From CAKZNE01 sp040222435 (GTDB taxonomy: Bacteria > Bacteroidota > Bacteroidia > Flavobacteriales > Schleiferiaceae), in NCBI GenBank assembly GCA_965212245.1, contig OZ243107.1, positions 744,001 to 808,000 on the forward strand: 64,000 bases of DNA, written 5' to 3'. The notes under the pieces are model-generated. The model worked only from the letters and a program-made list of their open reading frames with translations, ran no database searches and had not been told where the DNA came from. A program made the translations under genes and the position numbers. Below are positions 17,346 to 25,860 of this stretch, in pieces. Each line of letters starts with the position of its first letter. The first letter of the stretch is position 1.

Positions 17346-17972
17346 TGTTCTTTGAAAAGTAATCCTGAAAATTCACATAAGGCAACAAGTTACCGGTTTA
17401 ATGCAAAGGAATATGATGCAGAGACGGGGAACTACTATTACGGGGCGAGGTATTATGATCCGAAGTTTTCGATTTGGCTGAGCGTTGATCCGTTGGCTGG
17501 GGAATTCCCGCACTTAACGCCTTATAATTTTACGGAGAACAACCCCATCAACTTAATTGATCCAGACGGGCTATCAGCTATACCTGTCTCTGATCTTGGA
17601 GCATGGCATGGCGATCCTGCTCAAAGAGCAGAAGAGGCTCTAGGACGGATGGAAAATAATCCTGTAATGTATGCCAATGATGGTGGTACAGAACCTCCAT
17701 CTGCAAAGCAGAGTAACGAGACATCAAGCCCCTTGATGAGCGGAAGAGAAAACCTTTTAACTTCGGGTAATAGTGACAATGGTTTAGAGTTCAATGTGGT
17801 AAAGAAGTTCTTGAAAAATACAGGAGACTATGCGGGATATGGTGAGGCTGCGGCAGGCGCCCTTCAAATAGGGATGAGCGAGTACAGAAGTTCCCTGTCT
17901 ATCAGTAGTAAAATTGGGACGTTCTCACGGGGCAAGATTGAATGCGATAGCAGAATGATTAGAAAAGGGTGA
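17340..17972 (+). CDS. Orphan Rhs C-terminal module 7, truncated, no partner gene
   Basis: The frame from TTG at 17340 carries SNPENSHKATSYRFNAKEYD, a diverged core end (DAETG, KFSIWLSVDP) and a tip of about 140 residues. The tip has a Gly/Ala-rich segment (GYGEAAAGALQIG) like the helical pre-toxin part of other tips, then stops abruptly after DSRMIRKG. No immunity-like gene follows; the next 190 bases are non-coding and lead to a broken transposase. The module has therefore probably lost its toxin end and partner by insertion or deletion. Confidence 0.72.
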   Translation: MKCSLKSNPENSHKATSYRFNAKEYDAETGNYYYGARYYDPKFSIWLSVDPLAGEFPHLTPYNFTENNPINLIDPDGLSAIPVSDLGAWHGDPAQRAEEALGRMENNPVMYANDGGTEPPSAKQSNETSSPLMSGRENLLTSGNSDNGLEFNVVKKFLKNTGDYAGYGEAAAGALQIGMSEYRSSLSISSKIGTFSRGKIECDSRMIRKG

Positions 17973-18159
17973 AAGCTCTATAGTCCAGTGATAATGGGCC
18001 TTGAGAAACTACTGATTTCTCAAAAGAAGTATTCGAAAATTCGAATATGGCCGCTTCATGAAGCTTTTTTCGAAGAAAGCGGAAAAATGGATTATTAGAT
18101 AGCACTTTTCAATGAGTTTTTAAGAATGAACCTTAAGACAAGGTCACTTTCTGTTCCCT
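17973..18159. other. Non-coding scar between Rhs array and transposase remnant
   Basis: No gene was seen. The stretch includes two small inverted repeats (TTCGAAAATTCGAA near 18031 and a GCTTCATGAAGC near 18053) and the flank word GTCACTTTCTG at 18143. It probably contains insertion-sequence debris. Confidence 0.5.
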
Positions 18160-18717
18160 TTACTTCATTTTACAACAATAGGCCCTGTTATTCTCCAATC
18201 TTTCCCGGTTGATCCTTTGAAGGGTCGGCTTCACGTTGAGTAATTCCGGCTTTTGAGCCACCTCGTTTGGGGTATATAAAATGTGCGCATAATGAGGCCG
18301 GTTGTTATTGTAATCGTTTACAAAGAAGTCCAGTTCCTGTTGGATGGTAGTTGAAAGGATAGGCCTGTTTTGAAAGTACCGGCTCTTGAGTATGCGATAG
18401 GGAGCTTCCACGATGGAATTGGAGAATACCACATCCCGTAAAGCGATCTTCTTTTCGATGTTCACACTGATAAAAGCCACGAAAGCCTTTCTTAAACGGA
18501 TAGCCCTTTGATCCAACAATGTATTTACATCCTCAAATGAACTTTCAATCTTCAAGGCCAGTTCATCACCCAGGTATTGGCTAGGATTTTGTTTCTTCCA
18601 ATAATGAGACGTAGAAGGCGGAATAAGACTCAGGAAATGTTCAGGCAATAGTTTCTGATGAATCCCCAAAGCAAAACAAGTCTTGATAGAGGTGTGGTAG
18701 GCTTTATAGCGGTTCAT
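18160..18717 (-). pseudogene. Internally deleted IS3-like transposase
   Basis: The first 90 or so residues are a helical N-terminal region with no DDE motif, after which the frame jumps directly into the end of an integrase catalytic core: DVVFSNSIVEAPYRILKSRY, with the presumed catalytic Glu in SIVEA, then NDYNNNRPHYAHILYTPNEV, the typical C-terminal signature. The two catalytic Asp residues that should lie between are missing and the product is only 185 residues, roughly half of the usual size. This is an in-frame deletion derivative that cannot be active. It marks the right border of the toxin array and is read against the Rhs genes. Confidence 0.75.
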
Positions 18718-18899
18718 AGGTTGGTCAGGAAAAGTCAGCCAAAGCTATTTCAAAATTCGAAGCAGAAATAAATGTCCAAAATCACGGGGTTCCAGGGTTC
18801 TCCCCGGCAAGATCGCATGGAAATGAAGTGTCAACAGAATGACATGCATTCTATGACGGCAATCTTGCTCTAAAAACTCTTCAAACCCCAAAAAGTAAA

Positions 18900-18928
18900 A
18901 AGCTGCCTCAAATTGAGGCAGCTTTTCA
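18900..18928 (-). terminator. Rho-independent terminator of the PKD-domain gene
   Basis: The inverted repeat AAGCTGCCTCA / TGAGGCAGCTT with a three-base loop is followed on the minus strand by a T-rich run, about 27 bases after the stop of the gene at 18954. Confidence 0.85.
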
Positions 18929-18953
18929 GATATCTATAGAGTCTTACCGGAAG

Positions 18954-20993
18954 TTATCTTTCGTAAATAAACTTAACGGTTTCTCCCTTCTCTCCATATT
19001 TCACCACGATATAATACATACCATAGGCCTTCCCCGAAGCAGAGGGGTCCCAGTTAACCGTATGATTGCCGCTTTCCATTTCAGTATCGACAAGAGTGGC
19101 AATGTGCTTTCCTGTTACACCCTCTACATTTACTTCTACTTTCCCTGCCGAGGGAGTGTTAAAGTTTATGTACACTAAGCCCGATGACGGATTGGGGTAC
19201 ACACTAAGACCGAGAGATGAAGAAACCTCTTCCTGAGGATCGTCTCCGTAAGTCTTGCCTTTATCCGGATCTCCAGGGCCATCACAAGGTGCCGGTTCGC
19301 AATCTTCAATAGTGACCACACCACAATACGTTTTCGCACAGGTTTTTCCTGCAATGTCTATATAGAAGATAGTAGCACAAACATTGTAAACGCCATTGTA
19401 GCTATAGGTGTGCTGTGGGTTAAAGTTGCCGGTAACGGTATTTCCATCACCAAAGTCCCACATAATGTCTGTCACTTCACAGTCGGCTTGTATATCAGCA
19501 GTAAAATTAACATCGCAACCCGTTACCTGAAAATCGAATTGTGCTAAAGTGATATCGCACTCACAAGCCTCACAATCGGTTATTATTACATCATAACACA
19601 CCGAATCTATACAGCATTCTCCGGTTTGCGGATCAGAGGCTTCCACTATCAAACAAACGTTGTAAGTCCCCGGTCCACTGAAATGATGTACAGGGTTTGG
19701 TACCGAAGCATAAGTACCATCGTCAAAATCCCAATGCATGGATATTATATCACAGTCGGTGGATGTCCGGTCAAAGAACTCAACCTGGCACTCCTCCACA
19801 TTATAAATAAAATCCGGAGTAAGATCGCATTCACAATCATTGCTGCTACAGTCAATGGTTACGGGGTAGCAAATGGAGTCACTGCAACAATTCTCACCGT
19901 CAAACCCGCCTACTGACATACATACGTTATACGTACCCGGCCCGGGAAATGTGTGAGTGATATTGCTGCCTGTTCCGGTAACACCATCTCCAAAATCCCA
20001 ACTGGCCCCTATAATACTGGTGCAGGCATTCCCACTTGAATTGTTCATAAAAGTATAGATACTGCAATTTGCTTCCTGGGTAAACATAAAGTCCGGAGTT
20101 ACATCGCAGTCGCAGTCGCAGTCAACGGTCACTGTAACCTCTCTCGTTACAGGTCCGCAGAGATCGGGATCTATAATTTCAACGGTATATGTGGTTGTAG
20201 CGGCAGGGGTCGCTACCGGGTTGGCACAATTGGTACAACTCAGTCCCGTAGCCGGAGACCAATTATAGCTCGTACCTCCGGTGGCCGATAGCTGTACATT
20301 GGCGGGAGGACATATCACAACATCGGAACTCACCGTATACAATGCCGGGTTGATCTCCTGGATAACCACGTTATCAAACTGCGCTTCAGACTGGGTTGCA
20401 AGAGAAACATTCTGCTGCGGATAAAACCAGATCTGACTGTAATTGCTGTTTGGGGCAAAAAGGATAGACATGGATGTCCAGCTTGTATAAGGGGATAGCG
20501 CATCCAGGAATATTTGCTGGGAAGTAGCAGGCCAGGGCGGAGCGGAACCAGCCGGTGTCGGGTTCGCGGTATAGGGGTTAAGGCCTGTAGTAGCCCTGAC
20601 GTTAAAGACACCGTTGGGATGACCATTGGTCATCAGGTCAAAACATATCAGGTATTCTTTGCCTTGCTGAAAATCAAAGCAATTGAATACACCCTCTCCC
20701 ACACCGCCATTGGACCACATCCACATAGAACGGGGAGGAGAACTGGCTGTGGTGGGCGTACCGTGAGAGACATACCAGCCCGGCATATTGCTGTTAATTG
20801 ATAAATGGCTGGTGGAAATAGCACCCGGGGGCTGTTCAAAATCTCCATTGACAAGCGCAGTAGGCGGGTTATTACAGGCCTGCCCGTAGGTTACTTGCTG
20901 GCTGAAGGTAAAGAGTAAAGTAAGCAGTATAAAATACCCTTTGTGAAGGGATAATAAGGCTGCTGTTTTTGAGGTAGAGTTGCAACATTTCAT
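18954..20993 (-). CDS. T9SS-secreted PKD-domain protein with C-terminal sorting domain
   Basis: A 679-residue secreted protein. It starts with a signal peptide (hydrophobic segment ending TYGQACNN). A lectin-like or carbohydrate-binding-like domain follows (residues about 40-210, LVNGDFEQPPG and following). Next comes a strand-rich segment with Cys pairs and three PKD-type domains, each with a WDFGDG or WDFDDG motif and an NVC strand, separated by CDCD-type acidic Cys linkers. The C-terminus is a typical type A T9SS sorting domain (SVYPNPSSGLVYINF ... KFIYER). The protein is expected at the cell surface or in the medium after cleavage of the tail. The Cys-rich linkers suggest disulphide stabilisation. 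It is monocistronic with its own terminator. Confidence 0.88.
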   Translation of the reverse strand: MKCCNSTSKTAALLSLHKGYFILLTLLFTFSQQVTYGQACNNPPTALVNGDFEQPPGAISTSHLSINSNMPGWYVSHGTPTTASSPPRSMWMWSNGGVGEGVFNCFDFQQGKEYLICFDLMTNGHPNGVFNVRATTGLNPYTANPTPAGSAPPWPATSQQIFLDALSPYTSWTSMSILFAPNSNYSQIWFYPQQNVSLATQSEAQFDNVVIQEINPALYTVSSDVVICPPANVQLSATGGTSYNWSPATGLSCTNCANPVATPAATTTYTVEIIDPDLCGPVTREVTVTVDCDCDCDVTPDFMFTQEANCSIYTFMNNSSGNACTSIIGASWDFGDGVTGTGSNITHTFPGPGTYNVCMSVGGFDGENCCSDSICYPVTIDCSSNDCECDLTPDFIYNVEECQVEFFDRTSTDCDIISMHWDFDDGTYASVPNPVHHFSGPGTYNVCLIVEASDPQTGECCIDSVCYDVIITDCEACECDITLAQFDFQVTGCDVNFTADIQADCEVTDIMWDFGDGNTVTGNFNPQHTYSYNGVYNVCATIFYIDIAGKTCAKTYCGVVTIEDCEPAPCDGPGDPDKGKTYGDDPQEEVSSSLGLSVYPNPSSGLVYINFNTPSAGKVEVNVEGVTGKHIATLVDTEMESGNHTVNWDPSASGKAYGMYYIVVKYGEKGETVKFIYER

Positions 20994-21383
20994 AATGTAG
21001 ACTTATTAAGTTGTTAAAAATCAGTGAAAATACTTCCGGATTAAACATTAATCCGGTGGAAGAGCGTCCTGTAACTAAACAATGATTCTGATCCATTCTG
21101 TCAGAAAAGGCAGCTTTTGCAGGGGCCAAAAAAAGTTATAGAACACCGCAATAACCGGAGATAGATTCCTGGTTGGAAATGGGTAAGGTTTTCGTTTTCA
21201 CGCAAGTAGAGTTTGGTTATTCTAATGTACAAAAAAATGAACTGAAGAATTCAGCTCAACAAGAAGAAAGAACATTTTTTTTCGGAAACGCAAGCAGGGA
21301 GGTTGGCGGGTGGCCATATCAAAGTGCCAAATCTTACGAACACGCACAACTCCATAACTGGCATGGTATGATAATATCCATAA
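20994..21383. other. Intergenic region, no convincing gene
   Basis: About 390 bases between the divergent secreted-protein start and the tRNA terminator. A 74-codon open frame at 21173-21397 runs into the terminator hairpin, has no family resemblance and is not accepted. The promoter of the secreted-protein gene must lie near 21000-21060 on the minus strand. Confidence 0.5.
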
Positions 21384-21415
21384 AAAAAGCCTCCTGATTT
21401 ACAGGAGGCTTTTAC
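21384..21415 (-). terminator. Terminator of the tRNA-Arg pair
   Basis: AGCCTCCTG / CAGGAGGCT with a short loop and T-runs on both strands, four bases beyond the 3' end of the leftward tRNA-Arg(CCG). Confidence 0.85.
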
Positions 21416-21418
21416 TTG

Positions 21419-21490
21419 TAGCCCCGCTAGGAATCGAACCTAGATCCTGGGTACCGGAAACCCATATACTATCCATTGTACTACGGAGCC
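21419..21490 (-). tRNA. tRNA-Arg (anticodon CCG)
   Basis: The minus strand folds into a cloverleaf: acceptor GGCTCCG / CGGGGCT with G-U pairs, anticodon stem TGGGT / ACCCA around loop TTCCGGT, and T-loop GGTTCGATTCC. The anticodon is CCG and the discriminator is A. CCA is not encoded, as is common in this phylum. Confidence 0.95.
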
Positions 21491-21549
21491 ATTTTCTGTT
21501 GTAAAGAAAAGCAATGTCATCCACACTGCCCCGTGTTTAAAAGCCGAAG

Positions 21550-21621
21550 TAGTCCCGGCAGGAATCGAACCTGCATCTAAAGTTTAGGAAACTTCTATTC
21601 TATCCATTGAACTACGGGACC
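21550..21621 (-). tRNA. tRNA-Arg (anticodon CCT)
   Basis: Cloverleaf on the minus strand: acceptor GGTCCCG / CGGGACT, anticodon stem GAAGT / ACTTT around loop TTCCTAA, T-loop GGTTCGATTCC. The anticodon is CCT. It lies 59 bases upstream of tRNA-Arg(CCG) and is probably co-transcribed with it. Confidence 0.95.
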
Positions 21622-21750
21622 TCCTCCTTATTCTAAAGGGCTGCAAATTTAGAAAAAACTGAAATCTTAATAACCTGATTGACCGAAAGCATTTCCCTAC
21701 AGGGTGAAAAATAACTATTATTGTCCCTTAATTTTAAAACCTTAATCATC

Positions 21751-22308
21751 ATGAAAAAGATTTTTATGATTCTGGCCGCCTCTGCGGTATTGTTTTCCTG
21801 CTCTAAGGATGACAAAGACACTACCCAACCTACTACTAATAATTCTTCTAATCTAGAAGCTATTCTACCCGGTGAATGGAAAATGACCCATACACACCAG
21901 GAAGGAACCAACAAACTGGACGGACAAGTAATAAACACCTTTGTCACCACAGGTTCCAACTTTAAGGGAACCGCTCTATTTGAGGCGAACCCCAATAAAA
22001 TAACCTCTGACTTAGCTTATGATTTTGAAACCAAGCTTACGGTTTTCTTTAACGGAAACAGTAATACTCAAGTTACTACGGGTGTTATCCCACAAACCAG
22101 CACCGTAAACACCTGGAGTATTAACTCAAATGGACAGTTGGACGGTTTTACCTCTGATCCTCAGGTGAGCACCACTCCTTTTGATGTAACAGTAAAAAGT
22201 GCTACTGAAATAGTTTTGGACGCCACCGTGGCAACCTCAACCAACCAGCAAGGCTCAACACTCTCAAGTGAGATAAGCGTGAGCCTTACCCTTGAAAAAT
22301 TACCTTAA
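21751..22308 (+). CDS. Lipocalin-like lipoprotein
   Basis: ATG at 21751 is chosen because it opens a lipoprotein signal peptide (KKIFMILAASAVLFSCSK, Cys at the lipobox); an upstream TTG would add ten unlikely residues. The 185-residue mature domain starts after a Thr/Asn-rich linker and has a GEWKMTHTHQEG strand followed by regular beta strands ending in VSLTLEKLP. This is consistent with the small lipocalin-like lipoproteins common in Bacteroidota. Ligand unknown. It is a single-gene unit with a terminator 20 bases downstream. Confidence 0.8.
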   Translation: MKKIFMILAASAVLFSCSKDDKDTTQPTTNNSSNLEAILPGEWKMTHTHQEGTNKLDGQVINTFVTTGSNFKGTALFEANPNKITSDLAYDFETKLTVFFNGNSNTQVTTGVIPQTSTVNTWSINSNGQLDGFTSDPQVSTTPFDVTVKSATEIVLDATVATSTNQQGSTLSSEISVSLTLEKLP

Positions 22309-22326
22309 TACAATCCTAAGAGAAAT

Positions 22327-22357
22327 AAAAAAAGCCCCGTAAGCGGGGCTTTTTTTA
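22327..22357. terminator. Bidirectional terminator
   Basis: AAGCCCCG / CGGGGCTT with loop TAAG and runs of A before and T after. It serves both the lipoprotein gene on the left and the convergent dehydrogenase gene on the right, whose stop codon lies at its edge. Confidence 0.9.
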
Positions 22358-23293
22358 TTTAAGGTTCTTTAGCATATCCGCCACCATATCCTCCAGCCGG
22401 AAATCATTTTTCCAGCCCCAGTCTTCCCTGGCTCGGGCATCATCTATAGCCTGAGGCCAGCCCAGGGCAATAGCATTGCGATGATCCACCTTATAGCTGA
22501 TCTCAAACTCAGGAATGTGTTTGCGAATGTGCTCTGCTATGGTTTTAGGGTTAAAACTAAAAGCAGACAGGTTGTAAGAGGTACGGATCTTCACCTCTTC
22601 AGCCCGGGCTTCCATAATACCAATGGTAGCCTTAATAGCATCCGGCATATACATCATTGGCAAAGTAGTATCCTCAGCCAGGTAACACTCGTATTTTTTA
22701 TCCTTCAGAGCCTTATGAAAAATATCCACCGCATAATCTGTGGTACCTCCGCCCGGCTCCGTTTTATAGGAGATGAGTCCGGGATAGCGAATGCTCCGTA
22801 CATCCACTCCATATTTTTTATGATAGTAATCGCACCACAACTCTCCGGAGAGCTTACTGATACCATATACCGTTAGCGGGTCCATTACCGTAAACTGAGG
22901 GGTATCCGTTTTAGGCGTGGTAGGCCCAAAGGCTGCAATACTGCTTGGCCAGTACATTTTTTTAATATATCCATCCTTAGCCAGTTTTAAAGCGTGGAAA
23001 AGGCTTTCCATGTTGAGCTCCCACCCTTTGTCAGGGAATTTTTCTGCCGTAGCTGAAAGCATGGCTACCAAATGATACACCTGAGTAATGCCATGTTTTT
23101 GAATAACCTCCAGCATACGGTTACCATCCTGAGCATCCAGGATTTCAAAAGGACCACTCTCCATAATGGAGCGTGAGGCATTTTTTATATCAGAAGCAAT
23201 TACAGCATCATTTCCATAATTCTCGCGGAGCTGCTCTACCAGATCCGTACCTATTTGCCCTGAGGCACCCAGTACCAGTATTTTTTCAGACAT
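22355..23293 (-). CDS. tdh: L-threonine 3-dehydrogenase, SDR type
   Basis: A 312-residue NAD-dependent short-chain (extended SDR) enzyme. The ATG at 23293 starts MSEKILVLGASGQIGTDL, the Rossmann GxxGxxG dinucleotide site. An in-frame start eight codons earlier is rejected because it precedes the fold. The catalytic YGISK motif (Tyr and Lys) and the upstream SSIAAFG Ser are present. The sequence pattern (YPGLISYKTEPGGGTTDYA, ASRSI and LPMMYMPDAI) matches the epimerase-like threonine dehydrogenases of Bacteroidota, which oxidise threonine to 2-amino-3-ketobutyrate. A generic sugar epimerase is less likely. It diverges from the transporter gene to the right. Confidence 0.85.
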   Translation of the reverse strand: MSEKILVLGASGQIGTDLVEQLRENYGNDAVIASDIKNASRSIMESGPFEILDAQDGNRMLEVIQKHGITQVYHLVAMLSATAEKFPDKGWELNMESLFHALKLAKDGYIKKMYWPSSIAAFGPTTPKTDTPQFTVMDPLTVYGISKLSGELWCDYYHKKYGVDVRSIRYPGLISYKTEPGGGTTDYAVDIFHKALKDKKYECYLAEDTTLPMMYMPDAIKATIGIMEARAEEVKIRTSYNLSAFSFNPKTIAEHIRKHIPEFEISYKVDHRNAIALGWPQAIDDARAREDWGWKNDFRLEDMVADMLKNLK

Positions 23294-23314
23294 ACAACTA
23301 GATTTCTTGCGCGG

Positions 23315-23322
23315 CAAATATA
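23315..23322 (-). promoter_or_regulatory. -7 element of the tdh promoter
   Basis: TATATTTG on the minus strand, 22 bases upstream of the tdh start, matches the Bacteroidota -7 consensus TAnnTTTG exactly. No TTTG at the ideal distance was seen, so the -33 element is weak. Confidence 0.45.
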
Positions 23323-23386
23323 AGGTTTGAAGCCAATCCTAACCGACCAGCCAACTAGTAGGATTTTACTATTTTGGACTGCAGAT

Positions 23387-24667
23387 ATGCAAACCAAGAT
23401 CTCGCGTTTTTTAAAGTCACTCGGGCCGGGAATTCTCTTTGCCAGCACCTGCATTGGAGTAAGCCACCTGGTACAAAGCACCAGGGCTGGAGCACTCTAT
23501 GGCTTTGGTTTGTTATGGGCAATTATATTGGCCAACGTTCTTAAGTACCCGTTTTTTGAGTATGGTTCCCGCTACGCCAACATTAAGGGCCAAAGTATAA
23601 TAGACGGTTATAAAAAGGTAGGCACCTGGATGCTGTGGCTATATTTTTTTATAGTTTTAAGTTCCATGTTTTTTGTGGCAGCTGCCGTAGGAGCCGTTAC
23701 AGCCGGGTTTATGGATAACCTGTTTGGCATAAACCGTTGGCTCAATTCCACCGGCAACTGGTTACCCACAGCCGGTTTATTTGGTATCTGTATTGTGGTT
23801 CTTTTAATAGGAGCGTATAAAGTACTGGACTCCCTTATTAAAATAGTGGGCAGTGTGTTGCTTGTCTCTACTTTGGCTGCATTCCTGCTGACCTTAATCA
23901 ACGGTCCGGTAGCAGAACCTTATACCTTTTTTGAAACTTCCGTATTTGATCCTGGCCAGGGCGGTTTTCTATTTCTTATTGCCCTTATGGGCTGGATGCC
24001 TACTGCCCTGGACCTTTCTGCCTGGAACAGCCTCTGGACTTTAGAGCGCATTAAACAAACCGGTTACCACCCCACCCTCAAAGAAACGCTGCAGGAGTTT
24101 CGTTTTGGTTACTGGACCACCGCAATACTGGCACCTTGCTTTCTCCTGCTGGGGGCCTACTTGATTTTCGGAACCCAATATCAGCTTCCGGCTTCTTCTG
24201 CTGCTTTTGCCAATGCTATAGTAGAGCTTTACACCCAATCCATAGGCTCATGGAGCTACCTGTTTATTGCAGCCTCAGCCTTTTCCATCATGCTTGGCAC
24301 CTGCATAGCTGTTTTTGATGGATATTCACGCGCTATGGAGCGAATACTCCAGTTATTGCGTAGTAAAAACAACGCTAAGCCCAAAGCATCAAATGGCCCC
24401 TTTTACCGCATAACATTACTGGCAATTGCCACTGTAGCTCTTATTATTATATTTCAGTTCGGAAGCTCTTTAAAAGCATTAATAGATCTCTCTACCACCA
24501 TATCCTTTGTGCTGGCTCCCTTTATTGCCATTATAAACTTTCGTTTGGTCATGGGGTCCGATATAGAACAGGATCAGAAGCCGGGACGCTTATTACAAAT
24601 CTTAAGTTACACAGGCATTCTCTTTTTAACCGTTTTTTCGCTTATTTATATCTGGTGGATACTCTGA
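23387..24667 (+). CDS. Nramp-family-like transporter with altered metal-site motifs
   Basis: A 426-residue polytopic membrane protein with about eleven hydrophobic segments. ATG at 23387 is preferred to an upstream start because MQTKISRFLKSLGPGILFA is the usual Nramp beginning. The overall architecture is that of the Nramp/SLC11 family, but the first transmembrane helix has CIGVSH where true Nramp metal transporters have DPGN. The sixth reads GWMPTALDLS, keeping Met-Pro but not His-Asn. Since those residues bind the divalent metal, the substrate may not be Mn or Fe; related Nramp-like proteins in other phyla carry Mg or other substrates. Two TGA-separated genes follow on the same strand. Confidence 0.8.
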   Translation: MQTKISRFLKSLGPGILFASTCIGVSHLVQSTRAGALYGFGLLWAIILANVLKYPFFEYGSRYANIKGQSIIDGYKKVGTWMLWLYFFIVLSSMFFVAAAVGAVTAGFMDNLFGINRWLNSTGNWLPTAGLFGICIVVLLIGAYKVLDSLIKIVGSVLLVSTLAAFLLTLINGPVAEPYTFFETSVFDPGQGGFLFLIALMGWMPTALDLSAWNSLWTLERIKQTGYHPTLKETLQEFRFGYWTTAILAPCFLLLGAYLIFGTQYQLPASSAAFANAIVELYTQSIGSWSYLFIAASAFSIMLGTCIAVFDGYSRAMERILQLLRSKNNAKPKASNGPFYRITLLAIATVALIIIFQFGSSLKALIDLSTTISFVLAPFIAIINFRLVMGSDIEQDQKPGRLLQILSYTGILFLTVFSLIYIWWIL

Positions 24668-24685
24668 TGGCTTAAACTATTAGAT

Positions 24686-25771
24686 ATGTTTAAATTTGCA
24701 AGCCGAAAATGCTTAAAGATGGATCCCAACGCTGGTAAAAAAGGCCTTTACAATAAACTGGGGCGAAAAGAATTACAGAAAAAATTAGATGCCGAGACTT
24801 TTAAAAGGCGTACGGTATCTTTTTACCGCTATGTAATACTGAAAAACCCGCAGGCCATGCGGGATACTTTATACAATGAGTGGAGCGCGTTGAATTGCCT
24901 GGGCCGGGTTTATCTGTCGGAAGAAGGTATCAACGCCCAAATGAACGTTCCGGAGCAGCACTGGACGGAGTTTGCAGAGAAGTTATACCACCATCCCGAA
25001 TTTAAGGATGTGCCCTTTAAAATAGCTGTGGAAGATGACGGAAAATCTTTTCTGAAGCTTACCGTTAAGGTACGCGAAAAAATTGTGGCAGACGGGCTGC
25101 GTATTGAGGACTATGATGTAACTAACGTAGGACGCCACCTAACAGCCCGGGAATGGAATGACGCTATGGACAGCGGTAAAGCTATTGTAGTGGACATCCG
25201 CAATCATTACGAGAATGAAATCGGTCATTTTGAGGGCGCTATGTTACCGCAAGCTGAAACCTTTCGGGATGAACTCCCTGAAGTATTGGAAATGCTCAAA
25301 GGCAAGGAAGATCAAAAGGTACTGCTGTACTGCACTGGGGGTATTCGCTGCGAAAAAACCAGCGCCTATCTCAAACACCATGGCTTTAAAGATGTAAACC
25401 AGCTGCACGGAGGTATCATTGATTATGCCCGCCAGATAAAGGATGAAAAATTACCCAATAAATTCAAGGGTAAGAATTTTGTGTTTGACGAGCGTTTGGG
25501 TGAGCAGATCAGTAATGAGGTTATTTCCCATTGCCACCAATGTGGTGAGGCCTGCGATACACACGTGAATTGCGCCAATAAGGATTGTAACCTCTTGTTC
25601 ATCCAATGCAGCTCATGTGCGCAAAAAATGGAACAGACCTGTAGCGATGAGTGCCTGGCTGTTATCCACCTGGATCAGGAAGAGCAAAAAAAACTAAGGC
25701 AACAAAAAACCCAAAAAAAGCGCTTTCACAACCATCGTCAACCTGATGAGCGGGTGAAAAAATTCAAATAG
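24686..25771 (+). CDS. trhO: tRNA uridine(34) hydroxylase, rhodanese-related (TrhO/YceA)
   Basis: A 361-residue protein of the TrhO family, which hydroxylates uridine 34 of certain tRNAs with molecular oxygen. The N-terminal ferredoxin-like domain reads RVYLSEEGINAQMNVP; the rhodanese domain holds the conserved active-site loop CTGGIRCEK. The C-terminal part has a Cys-rich zinc-like module (CHQCGEACDTH, CANKDC, CSSCAQKMEQTC), as in longer family members, and ends in a basic tail. Eighteen bases separate it from the transporter gene, so co-transcription is possible. The start at 24686 is the first ATG; Met at 24719 is an alternative. Confidence 0.9.
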   Translation: MFKFASRKCLKMDPNAGKKGLYNKLGRKELQKKLDAETFKRRTVSFYRYVILKNPQAMRDTLYNEWSALNCLGRVYLSEEGINAQMNVPEQHWTEFAEKLYHHPEFKDVPFKIAVEDDGKSFLKLTVKVREKIVADGLRIEDYDVTNVGRHLTAREWNDAMDSGKAIVVDIRNHYENEIGHFEGAMLPQAETFRDELPEVLEMLKGKEDQKVLLYCTGGIRCEKTSAYLKHHGFKDVNQLHGGIIDYARQIKDEKLPNKFKGKNFVFDERLGEQISNEVISHCHQCGEACDTHVNCANKDCNLLFIQCSSCAQKMEQTCSDECLAVIHLDQEEQKKLRQQKTQKKRFHNHRQPDERVKKFK

Positions 25772-25860
25772 CCCCTACTTCCTTTGGTATTTTAATTTAA
25801 CTGGGAAACCAACTATTTAGAATTTCGGGGTCTAAAATCTGAATCCTAAATTAACCAGTT

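Noticed and set aside
7965..17972. A CRISPR-like series of repeats
   Set aside because: The repeats are about 150 bases, code for the Rhs core end, and are spaced about 1.5 kb apart by genes. They do not have the short repeat and spacer sizes of CRISPR arrays.
21173..21397. 74-codon open frame on the + strand between the secreted-protein gene and the tRNA genes
   Set aside because: It ends inside the terminator hairpin, has no family resemblance, signal peptide or coding bias, and lies upstream of a divergent gene.
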